NCBI GenBank assembly: GCA_963082875.1
Contig: OY720097.1
Location: 7,510,501 to 7,574,500, forward strand
Origin: Corella eumyota
Lineage: Eukaryota; Chordata; Ascidiacea; Phlebobranchia; Corellidae
Length of the DNA stretch: 64,000 nucleotides
Direction: 5' to 3'
Numbering within the stretch: position 1 is the first letter of the stretch; every line of letters begins with the position of its first letter. Below the pieces are notes generated by a model. It was not told the origin of the DNA and did no database searches. It saw only the letters and a list, made by a program, of their open reading frames with translations. Below, piece by piece: positions 34,044 to 46,000 of the stretch. The position numbers and the translations under genes are program-made.

Positions 34044-35612
34044 ATTTTGACATAGAAGTTAAATGGATCAAGTGTGACATCACAGATCGTAGTAGTCTTA
34101 TGTCAGCCTTACAAGAATATCACGCGGTCTTACATATGGTCAGTGTCATTAAATACAAGGATCTAATTCCTCGTCAAAATTATGGAAAGTAAATGTTGGG
34201 GGTAGGCATTGTAACTTCATAAGTGATGTTAATTTGTATATTGGATAAACAACATAGATTTTTTGTTCTTGAACTTAAATGGTGAATTACTGCAGGCCGA
34301 TGTTTAATACATTTTGACGTCATATAGGAACAATAAACATGCTGGAAGTCTCTACACGAGCTCTATCGAGACTTTCGGACCAAATCGAGACATAAAACCA
34401 CTAGTGGGCGGTCGTGAAGACAGTATTTACTCTTACTGTTCTGTGACGTCATTTGGGGCACAAAAAAGGAAGCGGAGGAGCTTGTACTGGAGTGGAACAA
34501 AAAACAGATGGGAAATTGACATGTGACGTATCTTTTTATGCGTTTGGTCTATACTATTGACTTCATAATACTTTGTAGAAACTGGTCACGTGTGCACTTA
34601 GAGGTTCTAACATTTATGGCGAAGATGACAAGGTCACCAAATCGATTCTATTGGATCATCTTGCGACTAAAGTGATAGAGTTTCCGATTCCACCAGAGGC
34701 GCTACAAACTAGAATGTACGTTGGAAACGTGGCTTGGTGTATGCAGGTAAACAAAATTCAGTTGTTCACTGCTTTGACTTTGAATAAGTGTCAAAAAGGT
34801 CTCAGGTTCGAGTACCACCACAGCTTACTAAAAGATATGGTTTTTAAGTTTATTAAAAAATTTGTAATTATTCAAATTTTTGATTTGTTTTTGACTAAAC
34901 TACCTTATATTAATAAAAACCATTTTATTAAATGAATAGCTAAACCACAACAAGATTTTTTTTTTAAACTCTCTTATTGAATGCTCGCTTTAATTTTCTT
35001 AAAGAATTTGACCTTAGCCTTCAGTAAAAGTCGTTTTTGTAATTTTCAGTTTCCTTGGAATATATATTCGGTAAAAAAGTTATTTTCAAGTAACAATTTT
35101 TTTGAATAGTAGTTTTACCTACAAAAAGACATAAGATATTTCTTATACCCTGATCCTCATTTAGAAAAAGTTCAGAGGTTTTCAAAAAAAAAGAGATATT
35201 CTTTTTCTTTAGAAAAAATAACCAATATTTGTATGAATATTTCTTTGGTTATAAGGGTTGGAATAACGCAACTCGAGACTGGGTTGGGGTAACTGCTGTT
35301 ACTTTATGTTTAGGTCGTGAAGTGGACCTTTCTAAGGGTAAATACATGAATAAAAAAGTTGAATCAATGCAAGTAAATAAATATTTTATGAATAACATTT
35401 TTAATAAAACTGTTTTTTTTAATTTTAGCCTAATATCACGCCAAGCACAGCCAAACTGGCCTGCACACGATTTACTGTCTCCAAATAAAAAGTTTGTGAA
35501 CATTTTGGCTATAAACCAAAGTACAGTTGGCCTAAATCTCCAAATATAATGAGGGAATATGTAAACGGGGTAGTAAATAAAGAAAAAAAATTATATTAGA
35601 TTTTGTGTTATA
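34044..35612 (+). pseudogene. Decayed 3-beta-hydroxysteroid dehydrogenase family gene
   Basis: Four exon remnants with normal splice borders: 34044-34201 (IKCDITDRSSLMSALQEYHA, then KYKDLIPRQN), 34328 to about 34513 (GTINMLE, then LYTSSIETFGPNRD and KKEAEELVLEWNKKQ), 34579-34746 (KLVTCALRGSNIYGEDD ... MYVGNVAWCMQ, fully open) and 35429-35612 (ITPSTAKLACTRFTVS, EHFGYKPKYSWPKS). These follow the HSD3B order, including the catalytic-region YTSSIE. Faults: a frame change before WKVNVG in the first remnant, a loss of about ten codons between NMLE and LYTSS plus a frame change there, a frame change before KKEAEE that also removes the normal YxxxK context, and an in-frame TAA at 35486-35488. The N-terminal NAD-binding exons and the exons between 34746 and 35429 are missing. 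SINE-B pieces lie in the last intron. Confidence 0.85.
34785..35345 (+). repeat. SINE-B pieces inside the pseudogene
   Basis: A head-like piece with a B box (caggttcgagtaccaccaca) lies at about 34801-34820, and a tail piece (caactcgagactgggttggg, then tgtttaggtcgtgaagtgga) at about 35269-35340. They may be one copy split by later sequence or two fragments. Confidence 0.5.
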
Positions 35613-37198
35613 AAAAAATAAAGACGAGATGGGAAGTTTTTGGCCGAGGATAAATAATTATTAAAAGTTTTCTGCCAGTTATGACGTTTTTTTGCGTTTT
35701 TGTTCTTTTTCTTTAAATAAACTAATAACAAACTAATTTAGTTGATTTGTAGATGTGAGTCTTACAAGCATTTTGTATTGGAACATGCAGGCAGGAGTCA
35801 AGTAGGGGTACCTATGAACACCTATAAAACCTAGCGTGACCATGCCACAAAAATAAAATAAACTATCTTTCTTATTGCCCACTTTCTCAATACTGCACTA
35901 TGGGATTTAAGAGTAATAAAACAAATGGTAAATTAAAACTTTTTTTATCTTATTTGGAAATATTGTAAATTTATGAAAAATTTGTAAATAATACTGTATG
36001 AGGCTTTTTGACAAATTTTTCTTCAGTTTACATGTAGTTGTAACTTACTTTGGATAAATCTGCATAAGCTAACTTTACATTTTATAAACGAATAGTTTTT
36101 TGATGTTGATTTAAAATGGATTTGTTATTTATTTGCTGACTCGCTTTGGTGTATTTTGTCTTCCTATTTTAATAATATGTTCCAATGCTTTTAACTATTG
36201 TTTAGCAAATTTGCGGTTTATATTTTACAACTCTTTTCACATGGGAATTCTAACTTCGTTTTTCTGGTATTAAATCATGTTTTTTCTTTCCTATTTTTAT
36301 TTAGGTCAAATGTTCGTTTTAAAAAAACAGATCGGCAATTTCGTTTTCTTAACAGACACCACTTAATATATATACATGGATTTAGATTTAACTTAAATTC
36401 AGTGTTTATTTTTAAGAAATTACCCAGAATTTTCTATATCTTGTATCAACCAACAATAACTAAAGACAGTTCGTAATTAAAATTCGTTACACAGTGCAAT
36501 ATCTACAATGCTATTACATATTATTTCATTCTTATAAAAATGATCACAGAAGTATTTTTTAAATTTGCATTTCGTTAAAGGAATTACTTGTACTTTTAGG
36601 ACAACATTTTTTTTTAAATAAAAATGAACATTTCCAAGAAGAGAGTTAGGGTAAGCTGGGATAAATAGAAAATGTCTTATTGTTGGTAAAATAACGTTTT
36701 TGGTAAAAAATTATATTCCTTTAAAGAGATTTTGGTTAAATAACAACAAGTCGTCACAATTAAAGGTAAAAGAGGTTATAACTTAGAAAATTTTAAAGTA
36801 ATGTTTAGTTTTTCAATAAAAAATAATTAATATGTTTGTTTTCTAAAAGGATTTTTTTTACAATTTTTGTGCTTCATTTATTTTTCTTTGTAGTTTTTAC
36901 ATACTTTTGTAAATAACATAAAGTGATAGTAGTATTTTAATGCGATTAAATTTCACCCATTATAAACACTTTTTTTATATAGAGAATTTGCCTCAAAAAA
37001 TTGTAAAAATTTACCATTAAAACAAATAGAAAACAAAACAATATTTTTTTATTTTTTTTAACTAAAAATACTTTAAAAAATATTTTTTCAAATAAATGTA
37101 AAAAAGGTTACTACTGTTATTATATATTTAATCTTTAATTGTATGTCTTTAAACAATTTGGTAAAACATAAGTGAGTACAAAAAATGCCATTACTGGT
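35613..37198. other. Intergenic, AT-rich
   Basis: About 1.6 kb without a supported exon. Open frames such as 36198-36476 are AT-rich chance frames. The minus-strand 3' UTR of the TPR gene must lie at the right end. Confidence 0.5.
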
Positions 37199-40100
37199 TT
37201 AAACTTTTTCGTAAACAAAATAATGGATTTTTTCCTTTTTAAGTAAGAATTCCTGTAAAGTATTAACCCATTTCTTACAGTCATTAATGCGGTTATCAAA
37301 GTCTTTACCTAATGTAGAATTTTGATATATTTCTAGTGCTCTTTGCATGTTTTGTATCGCAATTTCGGGTTGTTGTAGTTTCAGGTTAGTTAGTCCCATC
37401 CAAGTAAAGCATTCTGCAGAAAACTTGTTTTTTATTAATATGTTTCTTTCGTGCCTTAAACATTTTATTAAAGCTTGAAAATTCTGTATAGCTTCTTTCC
37501 ATTTATTTAACTCATAATTCGAGAGTCCTATCCAAAGGTAACAGTCAAAAGTGTCAGTGTTTGTAATGTCTACATTTTGTTGCAATTTAAGTGATTGATT
37601 TAAATCCTGTAAAGCGTTTTCATATTGAGTAAGTTTATATTTACATACGCCGAGTGAATAAAAGAAACAACCAGCAATACAGTTGTTTTTTGCATTTTTT
37701 GGCGCTTGAAGATAAAAATTTAAAGAAATGTTCGAGTGCATAATTGCTTCCTTAAACTGACCTAAATTACGTTTACAGCCCGCTGTAAAATGATGGTACA
37801 TAGCTATGTCTTCACTTACAGTTAACCCATAGTTTTGTTGTTGTAATTCGAAAAAGGTTTGTAAATCAAGTAAAGCTTTTGTAAATTGCTGAAGTCGGTA
37901 CCTAGTTATTCCAATCCATAAGCTATCATTAGCTTTAACGTCTCCTACTACATCTAGTATCGCGGATATACCCTTTCGTCTCGCCAATGAGGTTTTAAAA
38001 TAAACTAGGGCCATATTGTATTGAGCTAAATTAAACAAGGATTTGCCAAGTGAATAATTTAAATTCGCTTTTTCAATTGTTTTTTCCTTTGTTATTTGTT
38101 CTCTTATATCAAGCGCTGATAAAAAATCATTTATTGCTCCTTGGTATTGTTTTAGTTTGTGTTTGGCCAACCCAATTCCATATTTCATTGTAGCAAACAA
38201 ATCATGCTGAAAGTCCGATTTTATTTTTACTTTTTGATAGAATAAAATTGCACTATTGTAGTCGCAAATTGCTTCTTCATAGTGACCTAGTTCATGTTTG
38301 CTGTAGGCTATAAAATATAGGCAGATTAAAATACTGGAGAATTTTTGTTCCTCAGATGGCATCTGTTGACATAGTTTAATGGACGTTTGGAAATGTGTTA
38401 TGGCTTCGTTCCATTCATTAAGGTGTAATTTGGCTTTCGCTAACCAGAAAAAGCGGATCCCCGTTACCTCATCGTTCGGATACAACATTTTGGGCAATGT
38501 GATTTCAAAAAAAACTATTTTGTTCAAATTTGTGACATTTTTCGTTTTAAAAATGCAAAATTCTAGAAAAAAGTGTTTCATATTTATGTTTTCATATAAT
38601 GCATTATTATTTTCTATACTCAGCAACCTTGATGGTGAGTTTTTTAAAAACGAAATGTGTTCCGCATCCTTTTGATCGTTAACTCTAAATACACAAAATC
38701 CTAAAAAGTATTTTAGTAAGTCAATATCTTTGTAGTGGTAACTTGGAAATGTTGAAATTGCCATCAAGTATTTTTTGGGGCTGTATTTTAGCGGCAAATC
38801 AGTAATGCTTTGATATTGCCTAAGTAGATTATATACTCCTGGAATTAGAAAAATGTTGGGCCGAATTTTGTTTTTTAATTCAAACAAGTTACTTAGTAAA
38901 GCTTCAAGGATAAGAAAAAACTCAGTAAGGCTTTTTAACCCAATCATATCAATAACTTCAATAAACATGTCAGTGTGTTGTATTATATCATTTTGTGATT
39001 CTTTTGCCATGTAAACTCTTAATCTAGCTTCGCATGCGATTTTTAACCAATCATTGAAGTTTATTTTTTCATTTGATAATAATGTGTTCACGATGTAGAA
39101 GCCGCAAGGTTTTAGAATGCCGTGTACTTTTCCTAATAGCGAAATAAAAATTGTGTAATTTCTGTAAATAATTTTTTTAACGTTGATCTTGCTTACAGAA
39201 TGGATGATCCAAAATTGGTTTTTAATTATAAATTGGCGCATTAGGGCGTTTAGTTGCTTTTTCATGGATTGTTGGAAGTGTTTATTTGTAAATGTTACCA
39301 ATTTACATAAAACAGACTTTACATAATCGTAGTAAGTTTCAATATCACCTCCCACATAGCACACGGTGGTTAACATATCGGATAAATGGTAGTCGTTCTT
39401 AAGATCAACATCGGTTCCTATAAAACTTGTCATTACCGAAATAGGTTGTATTAATTCAAGAATAAAAGGGTTGTTAACAGTTGTAAACTGTCTTCCAAGC
39501 GGAAATTTGCAGGCTTGTGGCACCATGCCGTCAAATGATATTCCAACCGTCGTGAACGAATCGTAATAGTGAAAGCCAGAGGGACCATTCAGACCTGGGA
39601 TCTGCATTCTTGACAAATTAGTTTCCCCAAGATTAATCAAAACCACTTGAAAAATAACTGTAAACCATCTAAAATATTCTCTTATATTTTCATAATTTGG
39701 TAAGCCTATGATGTTGTCTTCAAGAACTATTATATGTTCAAAATCAGAATAAGGGGTAATTTCTTTGCGTACAATAGAGCCCATTCCTATTAAAGCATAT
39801 TGACAAGGAAGTTGTCCCATAACAGTCTCACAGTATTTTCCTAAAAAACTCATGATTTCTATGTACTTTACCCATATCATATGTTGCAAGTTATACATTA
39901 ATTGTATTTTTTTTCTTTTTTCCAAATAAAATTCTTCTTCAGAAATGTCATCGGGCAGAACAGGTATTATTTTTAATGCTTCGTTAACTTCATATCTCAT
40001 TACTTTAAAACGGTATGATATAGCAGCTGTAGCAACCAATAGCTCAGTTTCTTTATTTGTTGCAAATGACAATTGCAGCAGATATTTACAGAATTTGCGA

Positions 40101-40318
40101 AGATCTTTTTGAACTTCATTCACGTTTTCAGGATTTCTTACAATGGCAGCATTTAACAATGCTGCACATCGAATTAAGCTTATTTTATCAGGGCTTTTTT
40201 TCCAATATATCAATCCAAGTTTGTGAAACCATTTTGCTGTTTCTTTAGGGCATTTTTCTCTACCATTTTTATAGCAAAGGTCTTTAATATTTTTAACTAT
40301 GTTTGCTTCAGTCGACAT
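37199..40318 (-). CDS. Intronless GlnD/DUF294-type nucleotidyltransferase fused to TPR repeats
   Basis: One open frame of 1039 residues. Residues 172-200 read a nucleotidyltransferase core: YALIGMGSIVRKEITPYSDF then EHIIVL, with the Gly-Ser pair (180-181) and D192/E194 in the place of the metal-binding acids of the PII-uridylyltransferase/DUF294 family. Residues about 205-300 continue that fold (WFTVIFQVVLINLG, PLGRQFTTVNNPFILELIQP). Residues about 340-480 are helical with EARLRVYMAKESQND, like the family's helical substrate-binding part. Residues about 620-1010 hold nine TPRs, e.g. FFWLAKAKLHLNEWNEAITH, YSLGVCKYKLTQYENALQDL, LWIGLSNYELNKWKEAIQNF. No signal peptide or membrane segment. Similar TPR-nucleotidyltransferase proteins are known, uncharacterised, from invertebrate deuterostomes and cnidarians. 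Substrate and function are unknown. Being intronless among intron-rich genes hints at a retrocopy or expansion family. Confidence 0.85.
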   Translation of the reverse strand: MSTEANIVKNIKDLCYKNGREKCPKETAKWFHKLGLIYWKKSPDKISLIRCAALLNAAIVRNPENVNEVQKDLRKFCKYLLQLSFATNKETELLVATAAISYRFKVMRYEVNEALKIIPVLPDDISEEEFYLEKRKKIQLMYNLQHMIWVKYIEIMSFLGKYCETVMGQLPCQYALIGMGSIVRKEITPYSDFEHIIVLEDNIIGLPNYENIREYFRWFTVIFQVVLINLGETNLSRMQIPGLNGPSGFHYYDSFTTVGISFDGMVPQACKFPLGRQFTTVNNPFILELIQPISVMTSFIGTDVDLKNDYHLSDMLTTVCYVGGDIETYYDYVKSVLCKLVTFTNKHFQQSMKKQLNALMRQFIIKNQFWIIHSVSKINVKKIIYRNYTIFISLLGKVHGILKPCGFYIVNTLLSNEKINFNDWLKIACEARLRVYMAKESQNDIIQHTDMFIEVIDMIGLKSLTEFFLILEALLSNLFELKNKIRPNIFLIPGVYNLLRQYQSITDLPLKYSPKKYLMAISTFPSYHYKDIDLLKYFLGFCVFRVNDQKDAEHISFLKNSPSRLLSIENNNALYENINMKHFFLEFCIFKTKNVTNLNKIVFFEITLPKMLYPNDEVTGIRFFWLAKAKLHLNEWNEAITHFQTSIKLCQQMPSEEQKFSSILICLYFIAYSKHELGHYEEAICDYNSAILFYQKVKIKSDFQHDLFATMKYGIGLAKHKLKQYQGAINDFLSALDIREQITKEKTIEKANLNYSLGKSLFNLAQYNMALVYFKTSLARRKGISAILDVVGDVKANDSLWIGITRYRLQQFTKALLDLQTFFELQQQNYGLTVSEDIAMYHHFTAGCKRNLGQFKEAIMHSNISLNFYLQAPKNAKNNCIAGCFFYSLGVCKYKLTQYENALQDLNQSLKLQQNVDITNTDTFDCYLWIGLSNYELNKWKEAIQNFQALIKCLRHERNILIKNKFSAECFTWMGLTNLKLQQPEIAIQNMQRALEIYQNSTLGKDFDNRINDCKKWVNTLQEFLLKKEKIHYFVYEKV

Positions 40319-40369
40319 TCTTAAACATTAAAACTCAAATCTACGATTTACATAGGTAAAAATTAAAAA

Positions 40370-40418
40370 AAATGTCCTGAAAATTACCTAGTATATAAGC
40401 CCAACTTATTTTTTATAG
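40370..40418 (-). promoter_or_regulatory. Upstream signals of the TPR gene
   Basis: On the minus strand a TATA-like CTATAAAAAATAAG (40418-40405) lies about 90 bp before the start codon, and an acceptor-like AATTTTCAG (AG at 40378-40377) lies 58 bp before it. Either a core promoter or the end of a 5'-UTR intron; not resolved. Confidence 0.3.
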
Positions 40419-43006
40419 TTACATTACAAACTTAATAGCTGTAGCTTAACTTCAGTCAGACCAGTGATTGTGATATCACTTCCCTTAACTTCCCTATTCA
40501 TATTCTATAAAAGACAAATTTTTCCTTAAGGCATTTAACAATAAGTCATTTTGCTTATAATGTAAAAAATCAATTTCTATTGCTTAATATATACTAGAAA
40601 TATATTCTTGTCGTTGCTATAACAAAATACATTTTTTCGCTATCTTTTGCTAATTGTATTCTCCAGATTATAATATCATATAAAAATAATGGTCAATTTA
40701 GATTTATTATTTAAAATTCGTATCAAATAATATGTTAGAAGCTTTAAAAATGTTTTAATCCCTGAATTTGATTTAAAAAGGAGTTCATATTTTCGAAATA
40801 AAATGTGTACCGTCGGCTTAATTTTCTGTGCGGATCTATTTTTGGCAAAATCGTATGCGTTATAAAGCCATTCATAAGGGTAGATGGTGGTTTTTAATAA
40901 ACTGGTTTATAAGCAGGCCAGATTACTTTACATGTATCGTTTACATGTAGTTTTATAATTTAGTTTTATTAACTAAAAAAGCACCGATCGATTTATTTTA
41001 CCTTAAAGGTATTGCGAGACTTTCATTACACTTATTAGCTTCTTCATATACTTGGGCCAATTAAATTCACCAATAAGTTGACATTCAAAAATAAACATAA
41101 AATTCTTCTTTTCTGGACAATCGTAGTTCTTGTTTGGACTTTTGATAAGACAGTAAAACTACCAGGGCAACTTTTTTTAAGCACGTATTTAAAAAAGGGT
41201 TTATTTAGTACAGGAATTTTATAATATTGGCAAACTTGGAGTTTGTAACCTAAATTATGTACAGCTATTTCAAAAATTAAAGCTTTATTAGAAACGGGGG
41301 GTTGCTATGTAAGATAATAGTCTACCACTTTACGGTTAAGTAAATATTTGTAAACAAGAATTTGCTGTACTTAAAAATCCAAAGAAAGAGTTGCCAGCGG
41401 CATCGTGCACACTTCAACACATACAACCTTTAGTTAGGGCTATAGGACCTATATAGTAATTGTTAATTTTAACTTTTGCCTAACAAGAATTTTTTAATAC
41501 ATTTTCACAAGCTTAAGATTTAACTTTAAAAAATATTAAAGAAAAGCAATTTTTACACCATGTTGCCTAAAAAGGTAGACCTCTAACCAGGTTGATTATA
41601 ATAACCTGATGAAAAAAAATTTGATTGAAAATAATCAAGTGTTTTGATACTCAGTATAATCATATTCTTACATTATTGTATTGGCAAGGACTACGGTAAT
41701 ATAAGTAAAGGCAATTGTGTTTGATGGAAATTAGCTTAAATTTAGGCATTGAATTTGGTATTTAATATCGCACATGCAAAAAGGAAACACGTGGCGCGTG
41801 TCAGATAATGCCTTTATTATAAGATCATGCACCAAAAAAAATTTCTTCTTATTTTAGAATTTTTTGTTAGTAATGGGCATTTTTATTGTCCTAAATAAAT
41901 TTACAATTTCCTCAAATTAAGATGACGTTGTATTTTTTCCCATGCCAAAATTTTTTTAACATGTCAAAGCTATTATTTTAACGTTCTAGTAATTTTGTGC
42001 GTTGATTTCGATATTTTTTTCAAGTACCTGTTAATTAGTTAAGCTAATGATTGGGTATTTACCTTGATCATCATGCTATCAATACTTTATCTCATGTTTA
42101 TTTTATTGCATTTTTTAATTTCTTTGTGATAGTTTAATACATAATCGTTATTTTGATTTTAAATAAGTAATTATAATAACCGGGCGTGATTCAGCTAAGA
42201 CAAGCCGGTTTTAATGCGTCGGCGTAACAAGTTATGGGGATTAAGCAGAAGAAGAATTTGTAAAATTTTCCATTTATTTGTTTGTAATAACGATGTTATG
42301 TCTTGTGTTGATCACGAGATGTCTGGTCATGGGAAGTTACGTAAATACGATTCTATAGCCTACTCACGTTACGCAAATTTTAAAACTTTCCCTTTTTTAA
42401 CGTATAATAGAGCGAAGTGAACACAACAAATCGAGTAAAGCAAGCAAACCGCTAAGGAGAAAAACTTATCATATGACCCCTTGTGACACGGTCCGTAGTA
42501 TATAAGTTAAGCCACAACTGTTCGTTTAAACATATATCAATAGCAGAATAGCAAGCTGCAGGCTTAAGTGTACATTTCACTATTTCAGTTCAGTTACTAA
42601 CTGGTAACTGCACACGCATTTTATGCCCATAAATAAAAGCATGTTGTGACTTTTAAGGGTTTTGAATTGTTGTGTTCATTATATTTCTACAACACAATCT
42701 GACTATAAGCGAGTATAAACACTTGCGTTTGATTACTATTTGTGCACCAACATACCAGATCAGTCGTCATGTGATATTTCGTATCGCATAAAGTGGCATA
42801 GTATAGTCAGGTACAATCAGACTACAGACGTTGTTGCTTTAACGTAAAACAATACTGACAATAGTATCATTGTTACGTTGCTTCACAAGCTCAATGCTAA
42901 GCTACGCAAATCTATAACATTTATACACACATATGTATATAATAAATTTATCAAGAAAATGTTTTATTTTAGATTTTTTTGTTAATGTGTTAGGAAATAT
43001 ATTAAA
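40419..43006. other. Divergent intergenic region, TPR gene to ABCA gene
   Basis: 2.6 kb shared upstream space of two divergent genes. A CACGTGGCGCGTG motif followed by AGATAA lies at about 41790-41808, and a less AT-rich block at 42180-42530 has no convincing exon. An open frame at 42214-42420 shows no domain. Confidence 0.45.
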
Positions 43007-46000
43007 ATGCAGCAGTCGTTGGTATGGAGTCAGTTAAAAATTCTTATTTACCGAAACTTTTTAATAAAATTAAGAAAGAGAAGCATTACTTTGCAGGTAT
43101 ATATTGTTTAAAAATTCTTGTAGTTTGTATTAAAAATTAACTAATTCTTAACACTACCAATTATCTTATTTTTTTAATGATTAGGACAATATTTTTATTT
43201 CTACATTTTTAATAATTTATATATAAAATTTTACTTGTTTATTTTATTTAGGAAATTATTTTTCCCATATATTTTGTTGTGCTTCTTGTGATCTTAAGAA
43301 TTACTGCATACCAGCCTACCAGCTATCCTGAAATATCTAACACCAACAATACTATCACCTCATTACTTAATGGTAATGTCCCAGGTCTGGCCAATAACAC
43401 TGTTTTATATGTTGCACCGGATTTTCCAGAAGCTAGAAGGTTTGTTAGAATATTATGTTAAAATTAAATTGATTTTTGTCAATGTTTTTTGTCTAATTAA
43501 TGTTTTGATAATTTAATTGTTTTTAAGTTTTTAAATCGAAATGTAAAAAAAGAAATATTTTTTGGCAATAAATAAAATAATTATACACTTTTAGGCACCG
43601 AAATTAAAAGTAAATTATTATTAATATGATGCCCATAAATAATGTTTATTTTTTAGAATAATGGATCGAGTATTAAATATGAACAAGATTGCAGGACTAA
43701 CTTTTGAATGGTTTAACACATCTGTAAGTATAAATATTAATTTTTTCATATTTTAAGTTATTTTTTACTGATAGTTTTATTGTTCAAGTTTAAAAAAAAT
43801 GACATGGTGTGGCAACAAATTAAACAAGCACAAAGCTGCTTTATTTATGGCAAACCAATAAATAATTTATATTAAGCAAAATAATTCTATGTAAGGTGTA
43901 ATTTTTCGCAAAACGTAGATGCATAAGGCACCATCAATAATTTTACCTACGAAATAGGATATTTAAAAAAAATGTATAAAGGAATTAAATGATGTATATA
44001 GCAAAATGAATGCATAATTCATATTCTTATTTTTTTAAGATTTGCATGACTAATCTATATATTTATATTAAATCTAATGAATTTTTGTGATCATATTGTT
44101 TGCAATGGCTTTCTACTTCTCCGTGTTTGAATAAAATAATAAAAAAATTGATTAAAATGCAAAATGCAATATTTTTGATTTTAGGAAGAAATGGAAGCCA
44201 GGTATTTGTTAACTCCTTTATTGAACCCACTCGGAATATACTTTCCTAATTCCAGTTTGAGTAATTACTATATTAGATTTCCATACACTACTGTACCCTC
44301 AGCCACTATAATTGGTAACAATCAAGGCGGTAAGTTTTGCCAAGTTTAAGAAATAATATTTTTTATAATAAAAATGATTTTAAGAATAAGTTAATTTTTT
44401 CTATATTTTATAGTGGAGCGTGCCATGGGTAAGTATCCCTTTTTTTACAAATACCTTTTAAAATAAAGTAATTCTGTTTAATCTAAATTTCAAGATTCCA
44501 TTCTACAAACAAACTTTAATAAGTTTGTAACCCACACAATTAATGGGCTATATATGTCTGTAAGTTTTTTAATTTTTTTTCTAAATATGCCATCTAAACT
44601 TGAATTTTTTGCATTATTTTAGCAAATTGTCGAGCATATGGAAATCCTACTGAAGTTTGCCCTGCAGCTCAATATCTCAACAGTGGATTTACTTTCTTGC
44701 AAGCTCTTATTGATACTGCTCTTATTAGGGTAACCAATATATGAAAATTAATAATATTATGTGTGTTTTTTATAGTGATAATTCTATGTGTTTTTAACAT
44801 TAAATTTTTTTAAAAATTTTTTGGTATTGTTTTTTTTGGAGGTTATCTATATTGTTATTAATAATACATATTAAGCAAATAACTATGTTTTATTTATAAG
44901 TTTTTACCAAAATTTGTATCAGAAAAGGAAATTACCTAAATTCTGCATTTTTATTTTTAAATAAGTTTATATTTTAGGATTTTGTGCCAGATTTTGATCT
45001 TCCTAATATCACTGTTCAACGGATGCCCATCTCGGGCACAGTGGTTGGTGCTTTGACATTTCAAATAGTTACCTCCCTCTACCTTATTTTTGCTTTGTCA
45101 CCATTCTTAGTGTAAATATATTGCTCATTTTATCGTAAAGGATAATGTATTTAAATTTAATCAGGAACATTTAAGATAGTATATTACAAAAATTAAATGT
45201 ATAACAATAGAAATAAAAATTAGTTAATTTGCATTTAAAATTATTTTTAAAGGTTTTTATTGGTGTTTGTTGTGTATGAAAAAGAACAAAAGATTAAAGA
45301 AGCAATGTGCATGATGGGCCTTGATAGCTTGGCTTTTTGGTAAATAAACTAGTTATTTATTAAGCCATTTAAAGAAAAACAATTTATATAAATTTAAAAA
45401 GGGTTTTATTTCTTTAATGTTATTAGTGACTACTTTTTCACGGTTAAATTTTTAAAAATATTTTTATTTTTGCTTATTATTTTGCTCTACTTATCTAGAT
45501 TCTTTTATTGTTTAAGTGATTTGTATTTTATTTACAGGCTGTCTTGGAGTATTACTTACAGTGTGCAGATTTTTGTTACAACTTTGGTTATGTCACTTAT
45601 TGCTGTTTTCGGTAAACTTTTTCCTAACAGTAACTTTTTCTTGGTGTTTTTGCTTTTCTTTTTGTATGGACTAAGTATGGTGAGTAAAACATTTTTATTA
45701 AACATAAAATTTTAAAAAAGTATAAAAAATCACTGGGTATTTTAAAATAGTAAGTGGCTGCGTTTAGTTTACAGCAAATTTTTTTAACCTTTTTTTTTAA
45801 TTTTTTAAAATTTTTTTTTAACTTTTTTTTAAAAAGTATTAATAATTTATTTTAAATTTTGTATAAACTTTTTCACAGGAAATGTTGGGATTTATGTTGA
45901 CTCCCTTTTTCACTAAAGGTCGCACAGCAGCATCTTTCGGCAGTTTGTTCTCTCTCATTCTTTCCCTGTTCTTTTTTCTTGTTGTGTTTGCGAATATATC

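Noticed and set aside
35229-35549. Open frame of 106 codons over the end of the pseudogene
   Set aside because: It runs through SINE-B tail and the HSD3B remnant in a different frame; the real homology lies in another frame.
42214-42420. Open frame of 68 codons before the ABCA gene
   Set aside because: No domain, no exon partners, and no similarity to the ABCA N-terminus, which starts at 43007.
44490-44580. Possible extra ABCA exon between exons 5 and 6
   Set aside because: Exon 5 joins exon 6 in phase without it and no acceptor precedes it.
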